Below are positions 35,840 through 45,077 of a stretch of 64,000 nucleotides of DNA, piece after piece. Source of the stretch: AC2028 sp002373595. GTDB taxonomy: Bacteria > Bacillota > Clostridia > Lachnospirales > Lachnospiraceae. A program made the position numbers and the translations under genes. Each line of letters begins with the position of its first letter. Positions within the stretch are counted from its first letter, which is position 1. Below the pieces are notes generated by a model, which had not been told where the DNA came from, did no database searches, and was given only the letters and a program-made list of their open reading frames with translations. Location of the stretch: the NCBI GenBank assembly GCA_946616365.1, contig CAMOIX010000010.1:3912-67911 (forward strand), given 5' to 3'.

Positions 35840-36598
35840 ATGCATACCAAAAGAGTTATCCCGTGTCTGGATGTTAAAGACGGGAGAGTCGTAAAGGGAA
35901 TAAAGTTTGTCAATCTTCGTGATGCGGGAGATCCCGCGGAGGTTTCTTCGGCTTATGACAAAGCGGGAGCCGATGAGGTTGTATTTCTTGATATCACTGC
36001 ATCGAGCGATAACAGATCCACACAGCTTGCGTGGGTTAGGGATGTTGCATCCAAGCTGTTTATTCCTTTTACCGTAGGCGGAGGAATACGCACTACGGAT
36101 GATTTCAAAGCGATATTGCGAGAGGGTGCGGATAAGATAGCTGTCAATTCAGCTGCTATCATGAATCCGAATCTTATCAGTGAGGCTGCACTTAAGTTTG
36201 GTTCTCAATGTGTTGTTGTAGCTATAGATGCCAAAAGACGTGAGAACGGAGACGGCTGGACGATATATAAAAACGGCGGAAGAGTTGATATGAATATCGA
36301 TGCTGTTGAATGGGCAGCCAGGGCGGTTTCGCTCGGAGCAGGTGAGATACTTCTTACAAGCATGGATGCGGACGGAACCAAGGCCGGATATGATACCGAA
36401 CTTACCAAAGCTGTTGCGGAAGCGGTGAGTGTACCTGTTATCGCTTCCGGAGGAGCCGGTGAACTGTCGCATTTTTATGATGCGCTTGAGGTCGGTGCAG
36501 ACGCTGTATTGGCTGCATCCCTTTTCCACTACAAAGAGCTTGAGATAAGGGAAGTAAAAGAGTATCTCAAAGAACGCGGAGTGGCTGTCAGATTATGA
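35840..36598 (+). CDS. hisF: Imidazole glycerol phosphate synthase, cyclase subunit
   Basis: HisF is the TIM-barrel partner of HisH. It makes imidazole glycerol phosphate and AICAR from PRFAR and ammonia. The 252 residues are full length, with the catalytic Asp in PCLDVKDGRVVKG (near residue 11), a second in ITSMDADGTKAGYD (here LTSMDADG), and phosphate-binding VGGGIR and ASGGAG loops. It overlaps ung by 4 bp. No other his genes are in the window. Confidence 0.98.
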   Translation: MHTKRVIPCLDVKDGRVVKGIKFVNLRDAGDPAEVSSAYDKAGADEVVFLDITASSDNRSTQLAWVRDVASKLFIPFTVGGGIRTTDDFKAILREGADKIAVNSAAIMNPNLISEAALKFGSQCVVVAIDAKRRENGDGWTIYKNGGRVDMNIDAVEWAARAVSLGAGEILLTSMDADGTKAGYDTELTKAVAEAVSVPVIASGGAGELSHFYDALEVGADAVLAASLFHYKELEIREVKEYLKERGVAVRL

Positions 36599-37269
36599 GT
36601 ATGATCGATAATGACTGGCTGGATGCCGTCAGTCCTGAATTTGGAAAAGATTACTATAAGCAGCTTTATGTATTTCTAAAGAAAGAGTATTCGGAAAGAC
36701 AGATTTTCCCGCCTTCCGATGATATTTTTAAGGCATTTCATTTAACTCCTCTTTCAAAAGTAAAAGTAGTCATCATCGGTCAGGATCCTTATCACGGAGA
36801 CGGACAGGCAGAAGGCCTGTGCTTTTCGGTGCACAAGGGTATCGATACGCCGAGATCTCTTGTAAATATCTATAAAGAACTTCACGACGACGTCGGATGT
36901 TATATACCTAACAACGGAAGCCTGGTAAAGTGGGCTGAACAGGGAGTGCTTTTGCTCAATACGGTTTTGACCGTAAGAGCACATGAAGCTTTTTCGCACA
37001 GAGGGAAAGGCTGGGAACAGTTTACCGATGCGTGTATCAGGGCGGTAAACGATCAGGACAGACCTGTGGTTTTCTTACTCTGGGGAAGACCTGCCGGTGA
37101 GAAGGCATCGCTTCTGAATAATCCCAAACATCTTGTGCTTACTGCGGCTCATCCGAGTCCTTTGTCGGCATCGAGAGGATTTTTCGGATGCAGGCATTTC
37201 AGTAAAACGAATGAATTTCTGATCCGGCACGGAGAAACTCCGATTGACTGGCAGATAGAAAATATATGA
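36595..37269 (+). CDS. ung: Uracil-DNA glycosylase, family 1
   Basis: Ung removes uracil from DNA, starting base-excision repair. The 224 residues contain the water-activating Asp in GQDPYHGDGQAEGLCFSV (about residue 60), LLLNTVLTV, and the His/Leu loop HPSPLSASRGFFGCRHFS. The ATGA overlap with hisF suggests translational coupling. Confidence 0.98.
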   Translation: MSMIDNDWLDAVSPEFGKDYYKQLYVFLKKEYSERQIFPPSDDIFKAFHLTPLSKVKVVIIGQDPYHGDGQAEGLCFSVHKGIDTPRSLVNIYKELHDDVGCYIPNNGSLVKWAEQGVLLLNTVLTVRAHEAFSHRGKGWEQFTDACIRAVNDQDRPVVFLLWGRPAGEKASLLNNPKHLVLTAAHPSPLSASRGFFGCRHFSKTNEFLIRHGETPIDWQIENI

Positions 37270-37300
37270 TATACGCGGTAACGCGAGGCAGGAGAGAATC

Positions 37301-38593
37301 ATGAAAAAACCTTTTGTAACCAAAGAGCAGATCGAAGAGATAGTAAAAACTTATCCGACTCCTTTTCATCTCTATGATGAAAAAGGAATCCGTGAGAATG
37401 CCAAAGCTGTTAAGGAAGCTTTTGCCTGGAATCCCGGATATAAAGAATTTTTTGCAGTAAAGGCTACTCCCAATCCGTTTATCATAGACATCCTCAGAGA
37501 TTATGGATGCGGATGCGATTGTGCGTCTCTTACGGAGCTTGAGATGGCACATGCAATGGGCATACCCGGAGAGGATATCATGTTCAGTTCAAATGATACT
37601 CCTGCACTTGAGTATGCGTACGCTGCCAAGATCGGCGCCACCATTAACCTTGATGATTTCACTCATATCGATTTCCTCGAGGAGGCCGCAGGGGCTATTC
37701 CCAAGACCATCAGTATGAGGTACAATCCCGGCGGAATATACGAAGTCAGCAACGGTATCATGGACAATCCTCAGGATGCAAAATACGGCTTCACCAAGAA
37801 GCAGCTCTTTGATGGTACGGAGATCCTTATGAAAAAAGGTGCCGAGCATTTCGGTATCCATGCTTTTCTTGTGAGCAATACCGTAACTAACGATTATTAT
37901 CCTGCACTTGCCAGAGACCTTTTTGCTCTCGCCAAGGAACTGAAGGAAAAAACCGGAGCGCATGTAGCATTTATCAATCTCTCCGGAGGTGTCGGAGTGG
38001 CATACAGACCCGATCAGACGCCCAATGATATCAGAGTGATCGGGGAGGGCGTAAGAAAGGCGTACGAAGAGATACTTGTTCCTGCGGGCATGGGAGATGT
38101 TGCTATATATACCGAGATGGGCAGATTTATGCTTGCTCCTTACGGACATCTCGTTACCAAGGCTATCCATGAGAAGCATACTTACAAGGAGTATATAGGA
38201 GTCGATGCATGCGCGGTCAATCTTATGAGACCTGCAATGTACGGCGCGTACCACCACATAACAGTTCTCGGAAAGGAGAATGCTCCCTGTGATCACAGAT
38301 ATGATGTGACGGGGTCTCTTTGCGAGAATAATGACAAATTCGCTATAGACAGAGATCTTCCCGAGATTGAGATGGGAGACTATCTGGTGATCCATGAGGC
38401 CGGAGCACATGGCTACTCGATGGGATACAACTATAACGGCAAACTTAAGAGTGCGGAGCTTTTGCTTAAAGAAGACGGATCGGTGCAGCTTATCAGACGT
38501 GCCGAGGAGCCCAAGGATTATTATGCAACATTTGATCAGTTCCCTATCTATGAAAAACTCCTTGCAGCTGATAAAGAATCGGGTCGTAAATGA
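37301..38593 (+). CDS. lysA: Diaminopimelate decarboxylase
   Basis: LysA is a PLP enzyme that makes L-lysine from meso-diaminopimelate. The 430 residues have the PLP-binding Lys in EFFAVKATPNPF (about residue 49), a Gly-rich phosphate-binding NLSGGVGVAY (about residue 225), and a C-terminal barrel with GAHGYSMGYNYNG. The Shine-Dalgarno ggcaggaga precedes the ATG. Some family members act on related substrates, so the exact substrate is likely rather than proven. Its stop overlaps the next start (ATGA). Confidence 0.9.
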   Translation: MKKPFVTKEQIEEIVKTYPTPFHLYDEKGIRENAKAVKEAFAWNPGYKEFFAVKATPNPFIIDILRDYGCGCDCASLTELEMAHAMGIPGEDIMFSSNDTPALEYAYAAKIGATINLDDFTHIDFLEEAAGAIPKTISMRYNPGGIYEVSNGIMDNPQDAKYGFTKKQLFDGTEILMKKGAEHFGIHAFLVSNTVTNDYYPALARDLFALAKELKEKTGAHVAFINLSGGVGVAYRPDQTPNDIRVIGEGVRKAYEEILVPAGMGDVAIYTEMGRFMLAPYGHLVTKAIHEKHTYKEYIGVDACAVNLMRPAMYGAYHHITVLGKENAPCDHRYDVTGSLCENNDKFAIDRDLPEIEMGDYLVIHEAGAHGYSMGYNYNGKLKSAELLLKEDGSVQLIRRAEEPKDYYATFDQFPIYEKLLAADKESGRK

Positions 38594-39663
38594 GATATCC
38601 TGAGTTTCTGAAAAAAGGAGATACCATCGGATTTCCCGCACCTTCATTTGGATGCAGCATTGATCCTTATAGGACACTCTTTAATAATGCGTTAAAGACC
38701 TTTTCAGAGAAGTGCTTTACAGCTAAACCCGGTGAAAATGCTTACAAATGCGATGGAATCGGGATCAGCAGTCTTCCGGAGAATTGTGCAAGAGAATTTT
38801 GTGAGATGTGGAAAGACCCTTCGCTGTGTGCGCTTATTTCGTGCGGTGGCGGAGAACTTATGTGTGAGATACTTCCGTATATCGATTGGAAGGGGATAAA
38901 AAGCAGTCCTGCAAAGATCTTTCAGGGGTATTCCGATAATACAAATCTCGTATATACGCTTGCAACTATATGCGATACCGCAAGCGTTTATGGTATAGGT
39001 GCGGCTGACTTTGGAATGGAGCCATGGCATGATTCCATAAAGGATTCATTTGACCTTTTGTGCGGAGAAAAGTTGTCTTTTAAATCATATGAAAGATTCG
39101 AAAGAGAATCGCTCAAGAGTGAGGAGAATCCGCTTGCCACTCTGAATGATACGGAAGAGCACATCCATGGGGCGTATATCCCTGCTTCTGACAGGAATAC
39201 TCAGGCGAAGCTTATTTTTGACGCAAGAGAGCAGCATGAGGACGTTGCTTTTGAGGGCAGACTTATAGGAGGATGCCTTGACTGTCTGGCCAATTTAGTC
39301 GGAACAAAATTCGATAAAACTGCTGATTTCCTTGAAAAATACAAGGACGACGGGTTTGTATGGTTCCTTGAGAGTTGTGATCTCAATGTTTATTCTATAA
39401 GAAGAGCTATGTGGCAGCTCGAAAATGCGGGTTGGTTTAAGTACGCGAAAGGATTCATATTCGGGAGAGCACTAAACGGAGAGGAGATGTTCGGACTTAA
39501 CTGCTTTGATGCCGAACTGGAAACCGTAAAAAAACTTGGTGTTCCTGCAATCCTTGATGCTGATATAGGGCATGTCAAGCCCATGATCCCGATAATCTGC
39601 GGAAGTATGGGAAAAATCAGCCTTATAGGCAATAAGATGACTCTTGAGATGTACTTGCGATAG
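38590..39663 (+). CDS. S66-family LD-carboxypeptidase-like serine peptidase
   Basis: S66 peptidases trim tetrapeptide stems of recycled murein, or act like MccF on microcin-type conjugates. The 357 residues have the nucleophile motif FQGYSDNTNLVY, the Glu region WFLESCDLNVY, and the His-containing IGHVKPMIPIICGSMG, which together give the expected Ser-Glu-His triad. There is no signal peptide, so it acts in the cytoplasm. It directly follows lysA with a 4-bp overlap, fitting a link to diaminopimelate-containing peptides. Confidence 0.85.
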   Translation: MRYPEFLKKGDTIGFPAPSFGCSIDPYRTLFNNALKTFSEKCFTAKPGENAYKCDGIGISSLPENCAREFCEMWKDPSLCALISCGGGELMCEILPYIDWKGIKSSPAKIFQGYSDNTNLVYTLATICDTASVYGIGAADFGMEPWHDSIKDSFDLLCGEKLSFKSYERFERESLKSEENPLATLNDTEEHIHGAYIPASDRNTQAKLIFDAREQHEDVAFEGRLIGGCLDCLANLVGTKFDKTADFLEKYKDDGFVWFLESCDLNVYSIRRAMWQLENAGWFKYAKGFIFGRALNGEEMFGLNCFDAELETVKKLGVPAILDADIGHVKPMIPIICGSMGKISLIGNKMTLEMYLR

Positions 39664-39683
39664 GTCACTATTTATGATATTCT
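39655..39683 (+). promoter_or_regulatory. Predicted promoter for tRNA-Leu
   Basis: TTGCGA (39655-39660), a 17-base spacer and TATTCT (39678-39683), 15 bp before the tRNA. The -35 box overlaps the end of the S66 peptidase gene. Confidence 0.6.
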
Positions 39684-39698
39684 ATACAGCGGTTTTGC

Positions 39699-39781
39699 GC
39701 CGGTGTGTCGGAATGGCAGACGATGCAGACTCAAAATCTGTTGTGGGTAACCACGTGCGGGTTCAAGTCCCGCCACCGGCA
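39699..39781 (+). tRNA. tRNA-Leu (anticodon CAA)
   Basis: GCCGGTG at 39699-39705 pairs with CACCGGC at 39774-39780; A39781 is the discriminator. The anticodon loop reads CTCAAAA with anticodon CAA. A long variable arm and the T-arm GGGTTCAAGTCCC fit a class II leucine tRNA of 83 nt. CCA is not encoded. Confidence 0.95.
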
Positions 39782-39821
39782 TCACGAAAAAATCCCCGCT
39801 TAGGCGGGGTTTTTTCGTGAT
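39781..39821. terminator. Terminator with extended perfect stem after tRNA-Leu
   Basis: ATCACG, six A and CCCCGC pair with GCGGGG, six T and CGTGAT around TTAG. The flanking A and T runs make it a potential terminator in both directions. The first base is the tRNA discriminator. Confidence 0.9.
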
Positions 39822-39832
39822 CTGAGTTCCGT

Positions 39833-39867
39833 CGGGACTTGAACCCATTCAACGTCCCGCCACCGGC
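39833..39867. repeat. Partial copies of the tRNA-Leu 3' half
   Basis: 39833-39846 is an exact 14-bp inverted copy of the tRNA T-arm (39759-39772). 39854-39867 is an exact 14-bp direct copy of the tRNA 3' end (39767-39780). Together they look like a broken second tRNA end just behind the terminator, of the kind left by integration or recombination at a tRNA gene. Confidence 0.8.
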
Positions 39868-39921
39868 TAATTGACACTCTGTCAATCGATGCTCTCGACA
39901 CCCCATAAACCCCGTGTTTTC

Positions 39922-39950
39922 TTGCGATTAAGCCGTTTTTATGGTATTAT
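39922..39950 (+). promoter_or_regulatory. Predicted promoter for the diguanylate cyclase gene
   Basis: TTGCGA (39922-39927), a 17-base spacer and TATTAT (39945-39950). The ATG is 72 bp downstream after an AT-rich leader; gggaga at 40013-40018 is the Shine-Dalgarno. Confidence 0.65.
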
Positions 39951-40021
39951 ATTTCTTGGTTTGCGTACATATTTCTATGTATCGCGCGTTGTTTTGTGCG
40001 GATTTTTGATTAGGGAGATAT

Positions 40022-41494
40022 ATGAAACTATCCATCGGAAAAAAGAGCGGTATACTCATTATAGCTGCCGTCATTCTGGTAGGTCTCCTTTCCGGTTTTT
40101 TAGGCGATTATATCAGCGATAATATCATCGAAAAGATTTATTTTGAGCGTGCCGTTGATCTCGCTAAGACTACGGCTCTTATGGTTGATACCGATAAACT
40201 TAAAGTTGTCCGCGATGAGGTAATGGACATCTTTAATGCTACCGAAGATCCTGTATCCAGTGAGGATTGGGGAAGTGAAGAGTTCTTTGCATATCTTGAT
40301 AAATATGCCGATATCGTTCAGATGCCGGAGTTTTCATATGTCAGAGATCAGTTGAGGTCAGTTCTTAAAGTCAATCATGTAAGTTCTGTATATATCTGTT
40401 ATTTTGACAGTACTACCAACGGAACTATATATCTTGTTGATGCGGGATATGAGGACGCCTGTCCACCCGGATGTTATGATCCTTATTATTCCGAAGAGGC
40501 GCGCATCGCTGCTATTAATGATCCTTCAGCCGGTATGGCTCCGGTTGTTTCCAAAACACCTGAATATGGCTGGCTTGTCGCAACCGGTATGCCCATTTTC
40601 GATGAGAACGGAGATATCGTTGCTTACGCTGCAGTGGATATGTCGATGGATGAAATTGCTGATGTAAAAAACGGGTATAACAGGATGATGGCAGGTGTTC
40701 TGTTCCTGGTTTCGATCGTTATCATCTTTCTTGGAATTTTGACAGTAAGGAAAGCAATCGTCAATCCTATCAATATTCTTTCTGCAACTTCGGTCAGATA
40801 CTGTGATGAAATGAGCAAAGGTGATGATACTGAGCGTCATGATTTTGCAGATCTGAAGATCAAGACCGGTGATGAGATAGAAGTCCTTGCCGATTCCATG
40901 AAGAAGATGGAGCAGGATATAAACGAACATATTAAGGATCTTCTCTATGCAAGAGAAAAACTCGATACCACTATGGACCAGGCGGAGGAGATGTCAGCAC
41001 TTGCCAATGCTGATGCTCTTACAGGAGTGCGTAATAAGCGCGCATATGAATCCGAAGAGGCCAAGCTCAATGCCGATATCAGTGCAGGCATGAATATAAA
41101 CTTTGGAATAGCGATGATCGATCTCAATGATCTTAAAGTTATAAACGATAACTATGGGCATGATGCAGGCGACGAAGCATTAAAAATAATCTGTAGGCTC
41201 ATATGCGATACATTTAAGCATTCTCCGGTATACAGAGTCGGCGGAGACGAATTTGTTGTCATACTGAAATTCCTTGATTATGAGCACAGAAATGAACTTT
41301 TCGGCGTATTCAAGAATCTGATCGAATATCAGCAGGAAGAAGGCAACATAGATAAATGGAGAGCCGTATCTGCTGCTATAGGAAGCGCCGATTATGACAG
41401 AACAAGGGATAAATGCGTGGCGGATGTGTATAAACGTGCTGATGAAGCGATGTATGAATGCAAGCGCGAGATGAAGTCACGCGCTGTAAGATGA
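40022..41494 (+). CDS. Membrane diguanylate cyclase with extracellular sensor and HAMP-like region
   Basis: This protein makes cyclic di-GMP from two GTP. The 490 residues comprise a first membrane helix (about 10-30), an extracellular Cache-like sensor region of about 190 residues, and a second helix (about 222-243). A HAMP-like linker and a short coiled coil (about 295-325) follow. The GGDEF domain has LTGVRNKRAYE, MIDLNDLKVINDNYGHDAGD and an intact active site RVGGDEF (about residue 407). The usual RxxD inhibitory site just before GGDEF is absent (KHSP), so product feedback is probably weak. The sensed ligand is unknown. Confidence 0.92.
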   Translation: MKLSIGKKSGILIIAAVILVGLLSGFLGDYISDNIIEKIYFERAVDLAKTTALMVDTDKLKVVRDEVMDIFNATEDPVSSEDWGSEEFFAYLDKYADIVQMPEFSYVRDQLRSVLKVNHVSSVYICYFDSTTNGTIYLVDAGYEDACPPGCYDPYYSEEARIAAINDPSAGMAPVVSKTPEYGWLVATGMPIFDENGDIVAYAAVDMSMDEIADVKNGYNRMMAGVLFLVSIVIIFLGILTVRKAIVNPINILSATSVRYCDEMSKGDDTERHDFADLKIKTGDEIEVLADSMKKMEQDINEHIKDLLYAREKLDTTMDQAEEMSALANADALTGVRNKRAYESEEAKLNADISAGMNINFGIAMIDLNDLKVINDNYGHDAGDEALKIICRLICDTFKHSPVYRVGGDEFVVILKFLDYEHRNELFGVFKNLIEYQQEEGNIDKWRAVSAAIGSADYDRTRDKCVADVYKRADEAMYECKREMKSRAVR

Positions 41495-41501
41495 TATACA
41501 T

Positions 41502-41822
41502 ATGAATTGTAAAGAGTTTGAACATTTGATACCGTCTTTTCTCGATCGGACCATGGACTATGGGACGATGGATGAGTTCGGTAAGCATATGGAGAACTGC
41601 CCTGAGTGCAAGGAAGAGCTGTCGATTCGTTTTCTTGTAACTGAGGGTATGAAGCATCTTGAAGACGGAGGAGAATTCAATCTCCAGAAGGAACTCGACA
41701 GAAGATTGGATGAGAACAGCAGAAATCTCCAGAGACACTCCGCTATGATAGCTTCCGGCAGATATCTGGTTACAACGCTTTTTGTTTTCATCGGAATGAT
41801 TTTGATATTATTTTTCGGATAA
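41502..41822 (+). CDS. Small zinc-finger (zf-HC2-like) membrane protein
   Basis: A 106-residue protein. MNCKEFEHLIPSFLD at the N-terminus and HMENCPECKEEL fit the anti-sigma zinc-finger pattern (His-x3-Cys-x2-Cys). One membrane helix lies at the C-terminus (about 87-105). Such proteins usually restrain an ECF sigma factor, but no sigma gene is near. It sits 7 bp after the diguanylate cyclase and 4 bp before polA. Confidence 0.75.
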   Translation: MNCKEFEHLIPSFLDRTMDYGTMDEFGKHMENCPECKEELSIRFLVTEGMKHLEDGGEFNLQKELDRRLDENSRNLQRHSAMIASGRYLVTTLFVFIGMILILFFG

Positions 41823-41826
41823 GGTA

Positions 41827-44472
41827 ATGGCTGAAAAACTTGTACTGATCGATGGTCACAGCATAATAAACAGAGCATTCTACGGAGTCCCGGATCTTAC
41901 CAACAGTGCGGGGCTTCATACCAATGCTGTTTACGGATTTCTGAATATTCTTTTCAAACTCCTTGATGAAGAACGTCCGGATTATCTTGTTGTAGCTTTT
42001 GATGAGCATGCTCCGACTTTCAGACATGAGATGTATAAGGAGTATAAGGGCACGAGAAAGCCTATGGCGGATGAACTCCGCGAGCAGGTGCCCGTACTCA
42101 GACAGCTCCTGGAAGCTATGAAAGTAATGTGCGTATCAAGAGCCGGACTTGAGGCTGATGATATTCTCGGTACACTTGCCAAAAAGAGTTCAGCTGCGGG
42201 AATAGATGTAAGACTTGTATCAGGAGACAGGGACCTGCTCCAGATAGCGGATGACAGGATATGCGTCAGGATACCCAGGACCAAAGGCGGCAAGACTACG
42301 ATAGACGATTTCTATGCCGCAGATGTAGAAGCGGCATATCATGTCACTCCCAAGCAGTTTGTTGAGCTTAAGGCTCTTATGGGAGATTCATCGGACAATA
42401 TCCCGGGTGTGCCTAAGGTTGGTGAAAAGACTGCAACGGATCTTATGATACAGTACGGTTCCATCAATGGTATCTACGAACATCTTGAGGAGATAACCAA
42501 AAACGCAGTCAGGGAGTCTCTTCGTGAGAACAGGGATCTGTGTGATCTTTGCCTTAAACTTGCGACTATCAAGACGGATTGCGATGTTGAACTTGATAAG
42601 GAAAGGGCAAAAGCCGAAGGGTTCTTTACTCCCGAAGCTTATGACATCATAAAGAGACTTGAGTTCAAGAAGTTTTTTGACAGGTTTGAGATAAGTGATA
42701 TTCCGCAAACTGTCAGAACAGATACAAAGACGGATATAAAAGTTTTTGAAGATATCGAGGCGTTTGCGGACTTCACTGCACCAGCCCCTGTTCTCGGACT
42801 TCGCGTGATCGGAGACGGAGCGGGAGCCGTATGTGCATCAGCTGCATATCTCGATGGCGATACCGAGAAAGTCGCGTATATACAGGGTCCCGATAAGGAT
42901 TATCGCAAGCTCTGTAACCTGATTTCCGAAAAAACAAGTACTGATTCATGCATTGCAACTTTTGATATCAAGTCGGAATATGATCATTTCGGAAGGAACT
43001 ATGAGGGTAGAGCGTTTGATATACTTCTTGCGGCTTACCTTCTGGATCCTCTCAAAAACGACCATGATGAGTGCAGCATCGCACAGAATATACTCGATAA
43101 GAATATTCCTGCCAGACAGGAACTTCTCGGCAAATCGGATATACAGGGAGCATTTTTCTCTTTGCCGGATAAGCTGAAGGAATATGCATGCAACAGCGCA
43201 CAGGTATGTCTGGAGTGCTATGAGCCTCTTAAGGAGAGACTTGAGAAGAACGGCATGTATGATCTTCTTCGCGATATGGAAATGCCCCTCTCGTATGTTA
43301 TATGGGATATCGAGAGGATAGGTGTGCGTGCGGACAAGAGCGATATTGTGGCTTTTGGAAATTCGCTTTCCGGTAGGATAAGCGAGCTCGAAAAGAGCAT
43401 TTATACCGGAGCGGGCTGCGAATTTAATATCAATTCACCCAAGCAGCTCGGAGAGATCCTCTTTGAAAAGATGGGTCTGCAGGGCGGAAAGAAGACCAAG
43501 ACCGGTTATTCAACGGCTGCAGATGTCCTTGAGAAACTCGCTGAAGACACTCCTGTGGTTAAAGATATACTTGAGTACAGAACTTTGACTAAGCTTAAAA
43601 GTACTTATGCGGATGCACTCCCCGATTATATCGCTGCGGACGGAAGGATACATACCACTTTTTCTCAGACTACGACAGCAACGGGCAGGCTTTCCTCATC
43701 GGAGCCGAATCTGCAGAATATCCCGATCCGTACCGAAATTGGTAAGCAGCTTCGCAAAGTATTTGTTGCGGATGAAGGATGCGTATTTATAGATGCCGAT
43801 TATTCGCAGATAGAATTAAGAGTACTCGCTTCACTTTCGGGTGATGAGGAACTGATAGACAGCTACAGATCCGAAAAGGATATTCACAGGATCACCGCAT
43901 CCAAAGTATTCAAGGTGCCGTTTGAGGAAGTGACTGATGTACAAAGGAGAAATGCAAAAGCCGTCAATTTTGGTATAGTATACGGCATAAGCTCTTTCGG
44001 GCTCAGCCAGGACCTCTCCATCAGCAAAAAGGAAGCGGCTGAATATATCGAGAAGTATTTCGAGACATATCCCGGTATAAAGGGATATCTCGACGGACTT
44101 ATCAAAGATGCAAAGGATAAAGGGTATTCTGAGACATATTATGGCAGAAGACGTCCCATCCCTGAGCTTAAGTCATCCAACTTCATGCAGAGATCTTTCG
44201 GAGAGAGAGTTGCGATGAATGCGCCAATACAGGGAACTGCCGCTGATATCATCAAACGTGCGATGATAAGCGTGTGGCGCGAGATCGATGAGAGAGGACT
44301 TAAGGGCAGACTTATCCTTCAGGTCCATGATGAACTCCTCATAGAGTGTCCCGAGAGTGAAAAGGATATCATGACCGAACTCTTAGAGCGCAATATGAAA
44401 GCTGCTGCGGACCTTAAGGTAGAGCTTTCGGTCGGAATAGAATCGGGACATAACTGGCTGGAGGCCCACTGA
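41827..44472 (+). CDS. polA: DNA polymerase I
   Basis: Pol I fills gaps and removes RNA primers. The 881 residues have an N-terminal 5'-3' nuclease domain (LIDGHSIINRAFYG, LEADDILGTLA, VSGDRDLLQI), a middle domain, and a family A polymerase with motif A DADYSQIELRVLA (about 655), motif B RRNAKAVNFGIVYG (about 706) and motif C LQVHDELLIE (about 833). The middle domain lacks the acidic DxE residues of a 3'-5' exonuclease, as in Bacillus-type enzymes, so proofreading is probably absent. It shares one base with coaE. Confidence 0.97.
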   Translation: MAEKLVLIDGHSIINRAFYGVPDLTNSAGLHTNAVYGFLNILFKLLDEERPDYLVVAFDEHAPTFRHEMYKEYKGTRKPMADELREQVPVLRQLLEAMKVMCVSRAGLEADDILGTLAKKSSAAGIDVRLVSGDRDLLQIADDRICVRIPRTKGGKTTIDDFYAADVEAAYHVTPKQFVELKALMGDSSDNIPGVPKVGEKTATDLMIQYGSINGIYEHLEEITKNAVRESLRENRDLCDLCLKLATIKTDCDVELDKERAKAEGFFTPEAYDIIKRLEFKKFFDRFEISDIPQTVRTDTKTDIKVFEDIEAFADFTAPAPVLGLRVIGDGAGAVCASAAYLDGDTEKVAYIQGPDKDYRKLCNLISEKTSTDSCIATFDIKSEYDHFGRNYEGRAFDILLAAYLLDPLKNDHDECSIAQNILDKNIPARQELLGKSDIQGAFFSLPDKLKEYACNSAQVCLECYEPLKERLEKNGMYDLLRDMEMPLSYVIWDIERIGVRADKSDIVAFGNSLSGRISELEKSIYTGAGCEFNINSPKQLGEILFEKMGLQGGKKTKTGYSTAADVLEKLAEDTPVVKDILEYRTLTKLKSTYADALPDYIAADGRIHTTFSQTTTATGRLSSSEPNLQNIPIRTEIGKQLRKVFVADEGCVFIDADYSQIELRVLASLSGDEELIDSYRSEKDIHRITASKVFKVPFEEVTDVQRRNAKAVNFGIVYGISSFGLSQDLSISKKEAAEYIEKYFETYPGIKGYLDGLIKDAKDKGYSETYYGRRRPIPELKSSNFMQRSFGERVAMNAPIQGTAADIIKRAMISVWREIDERGLKGRLILQVHDELLIECPESEKDIMTELLERNMKAAADLKVELSVGIESGHNWLEAH

Positions 44473-45077
44473 TGAAGTTCATTGGTATAACAGGCGGCAT
44501 AGGCGCGGGAAAGTCCGAAATTCTTAAATACATCGGAAAGCATTATAACTGCGAGATCTATCTGGCAGACGATGTGGCGAAAAGCCTTGAAGAAAAAGGA
44601 ACTGAAACGCATAAAAGGCTTGTTGATCTTCTCGGCGGGGATATACTTGGAGAAGACGGAGAGATAGATAAGTCTCTGATGAGCAAGAAGATTTATGCGG
44701 ATGCCGGACTTTTGGAAAAGGTAAATGATATCGTCCACCCTGCCGTAAGGGAATTCCTTCTTGCAAGGCTGTCTAAAGCAAAAACGGAGAATAAGTGTGA
44801 GCTTTTCTTTGTAGAGGCGGCTCTTCTCGTTGAGACGGGATATGGAGAACTGGTAGATGAGATGTGGTATGTCCGGGCTGATGAGGATATCAGGATACAG
44901 AGACTGATGGACTCGAGAGGGTATACCGAAGAGAAAGCGAGAAGCATAATAAACAGTCAGCTTAGTGATGATGAATACATGAAGGCTGCCGATTTCGTTC
45001 TTGATAACAGTGGCGACCTTGAGAACACATACAGAAGTATCAGAGAAAAACTGGGGGCATTTACATGGCTGGAGTGA
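44472..45077 (+). CDS. coaE: Dephospho-CoA kinase
   Basis: CoaE phosphorylates dephospho-CoA in the last step of coenzyme A synthesis. The 201-residue P-loop kinase has GITGGIGAGKSEILKYI at the N-terminus, DDVAKSLEEKG (substrate-binding Asp), HPAVREF and the LID-region RLMDSRGYTEEKARSII. Linkage of coaE to polA is common in bacteria. Its 3' end overlaps the FtsA-like gene by 13 bp. Confidence 0.97.
   Translation: MKFIGITGGIGAGKSEILKYIGKHYNCEIYLADDVAKSLEEKGTETHKRLVDLLGGDILGEDGEIDKSLMSKKIYADAGLLEKVNDIVHPAVREFLLARLSKAKTENKCELFFVEAALLVETGYGELVDEMWYVRADEDIRIQRLMDSRGYTEEKARSIINSQLSDDEYMKAADFVLDNSGDLENTYRSIREKLGAFTWLE

Noticed and set aside
39871..40122. An 83-codon plus-strand open frame after the tRNA
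   Set aside because: It overlaps the diguanylate cyclase start in another frame, has no ribosome-binding site, and includes the predicted promoter region.
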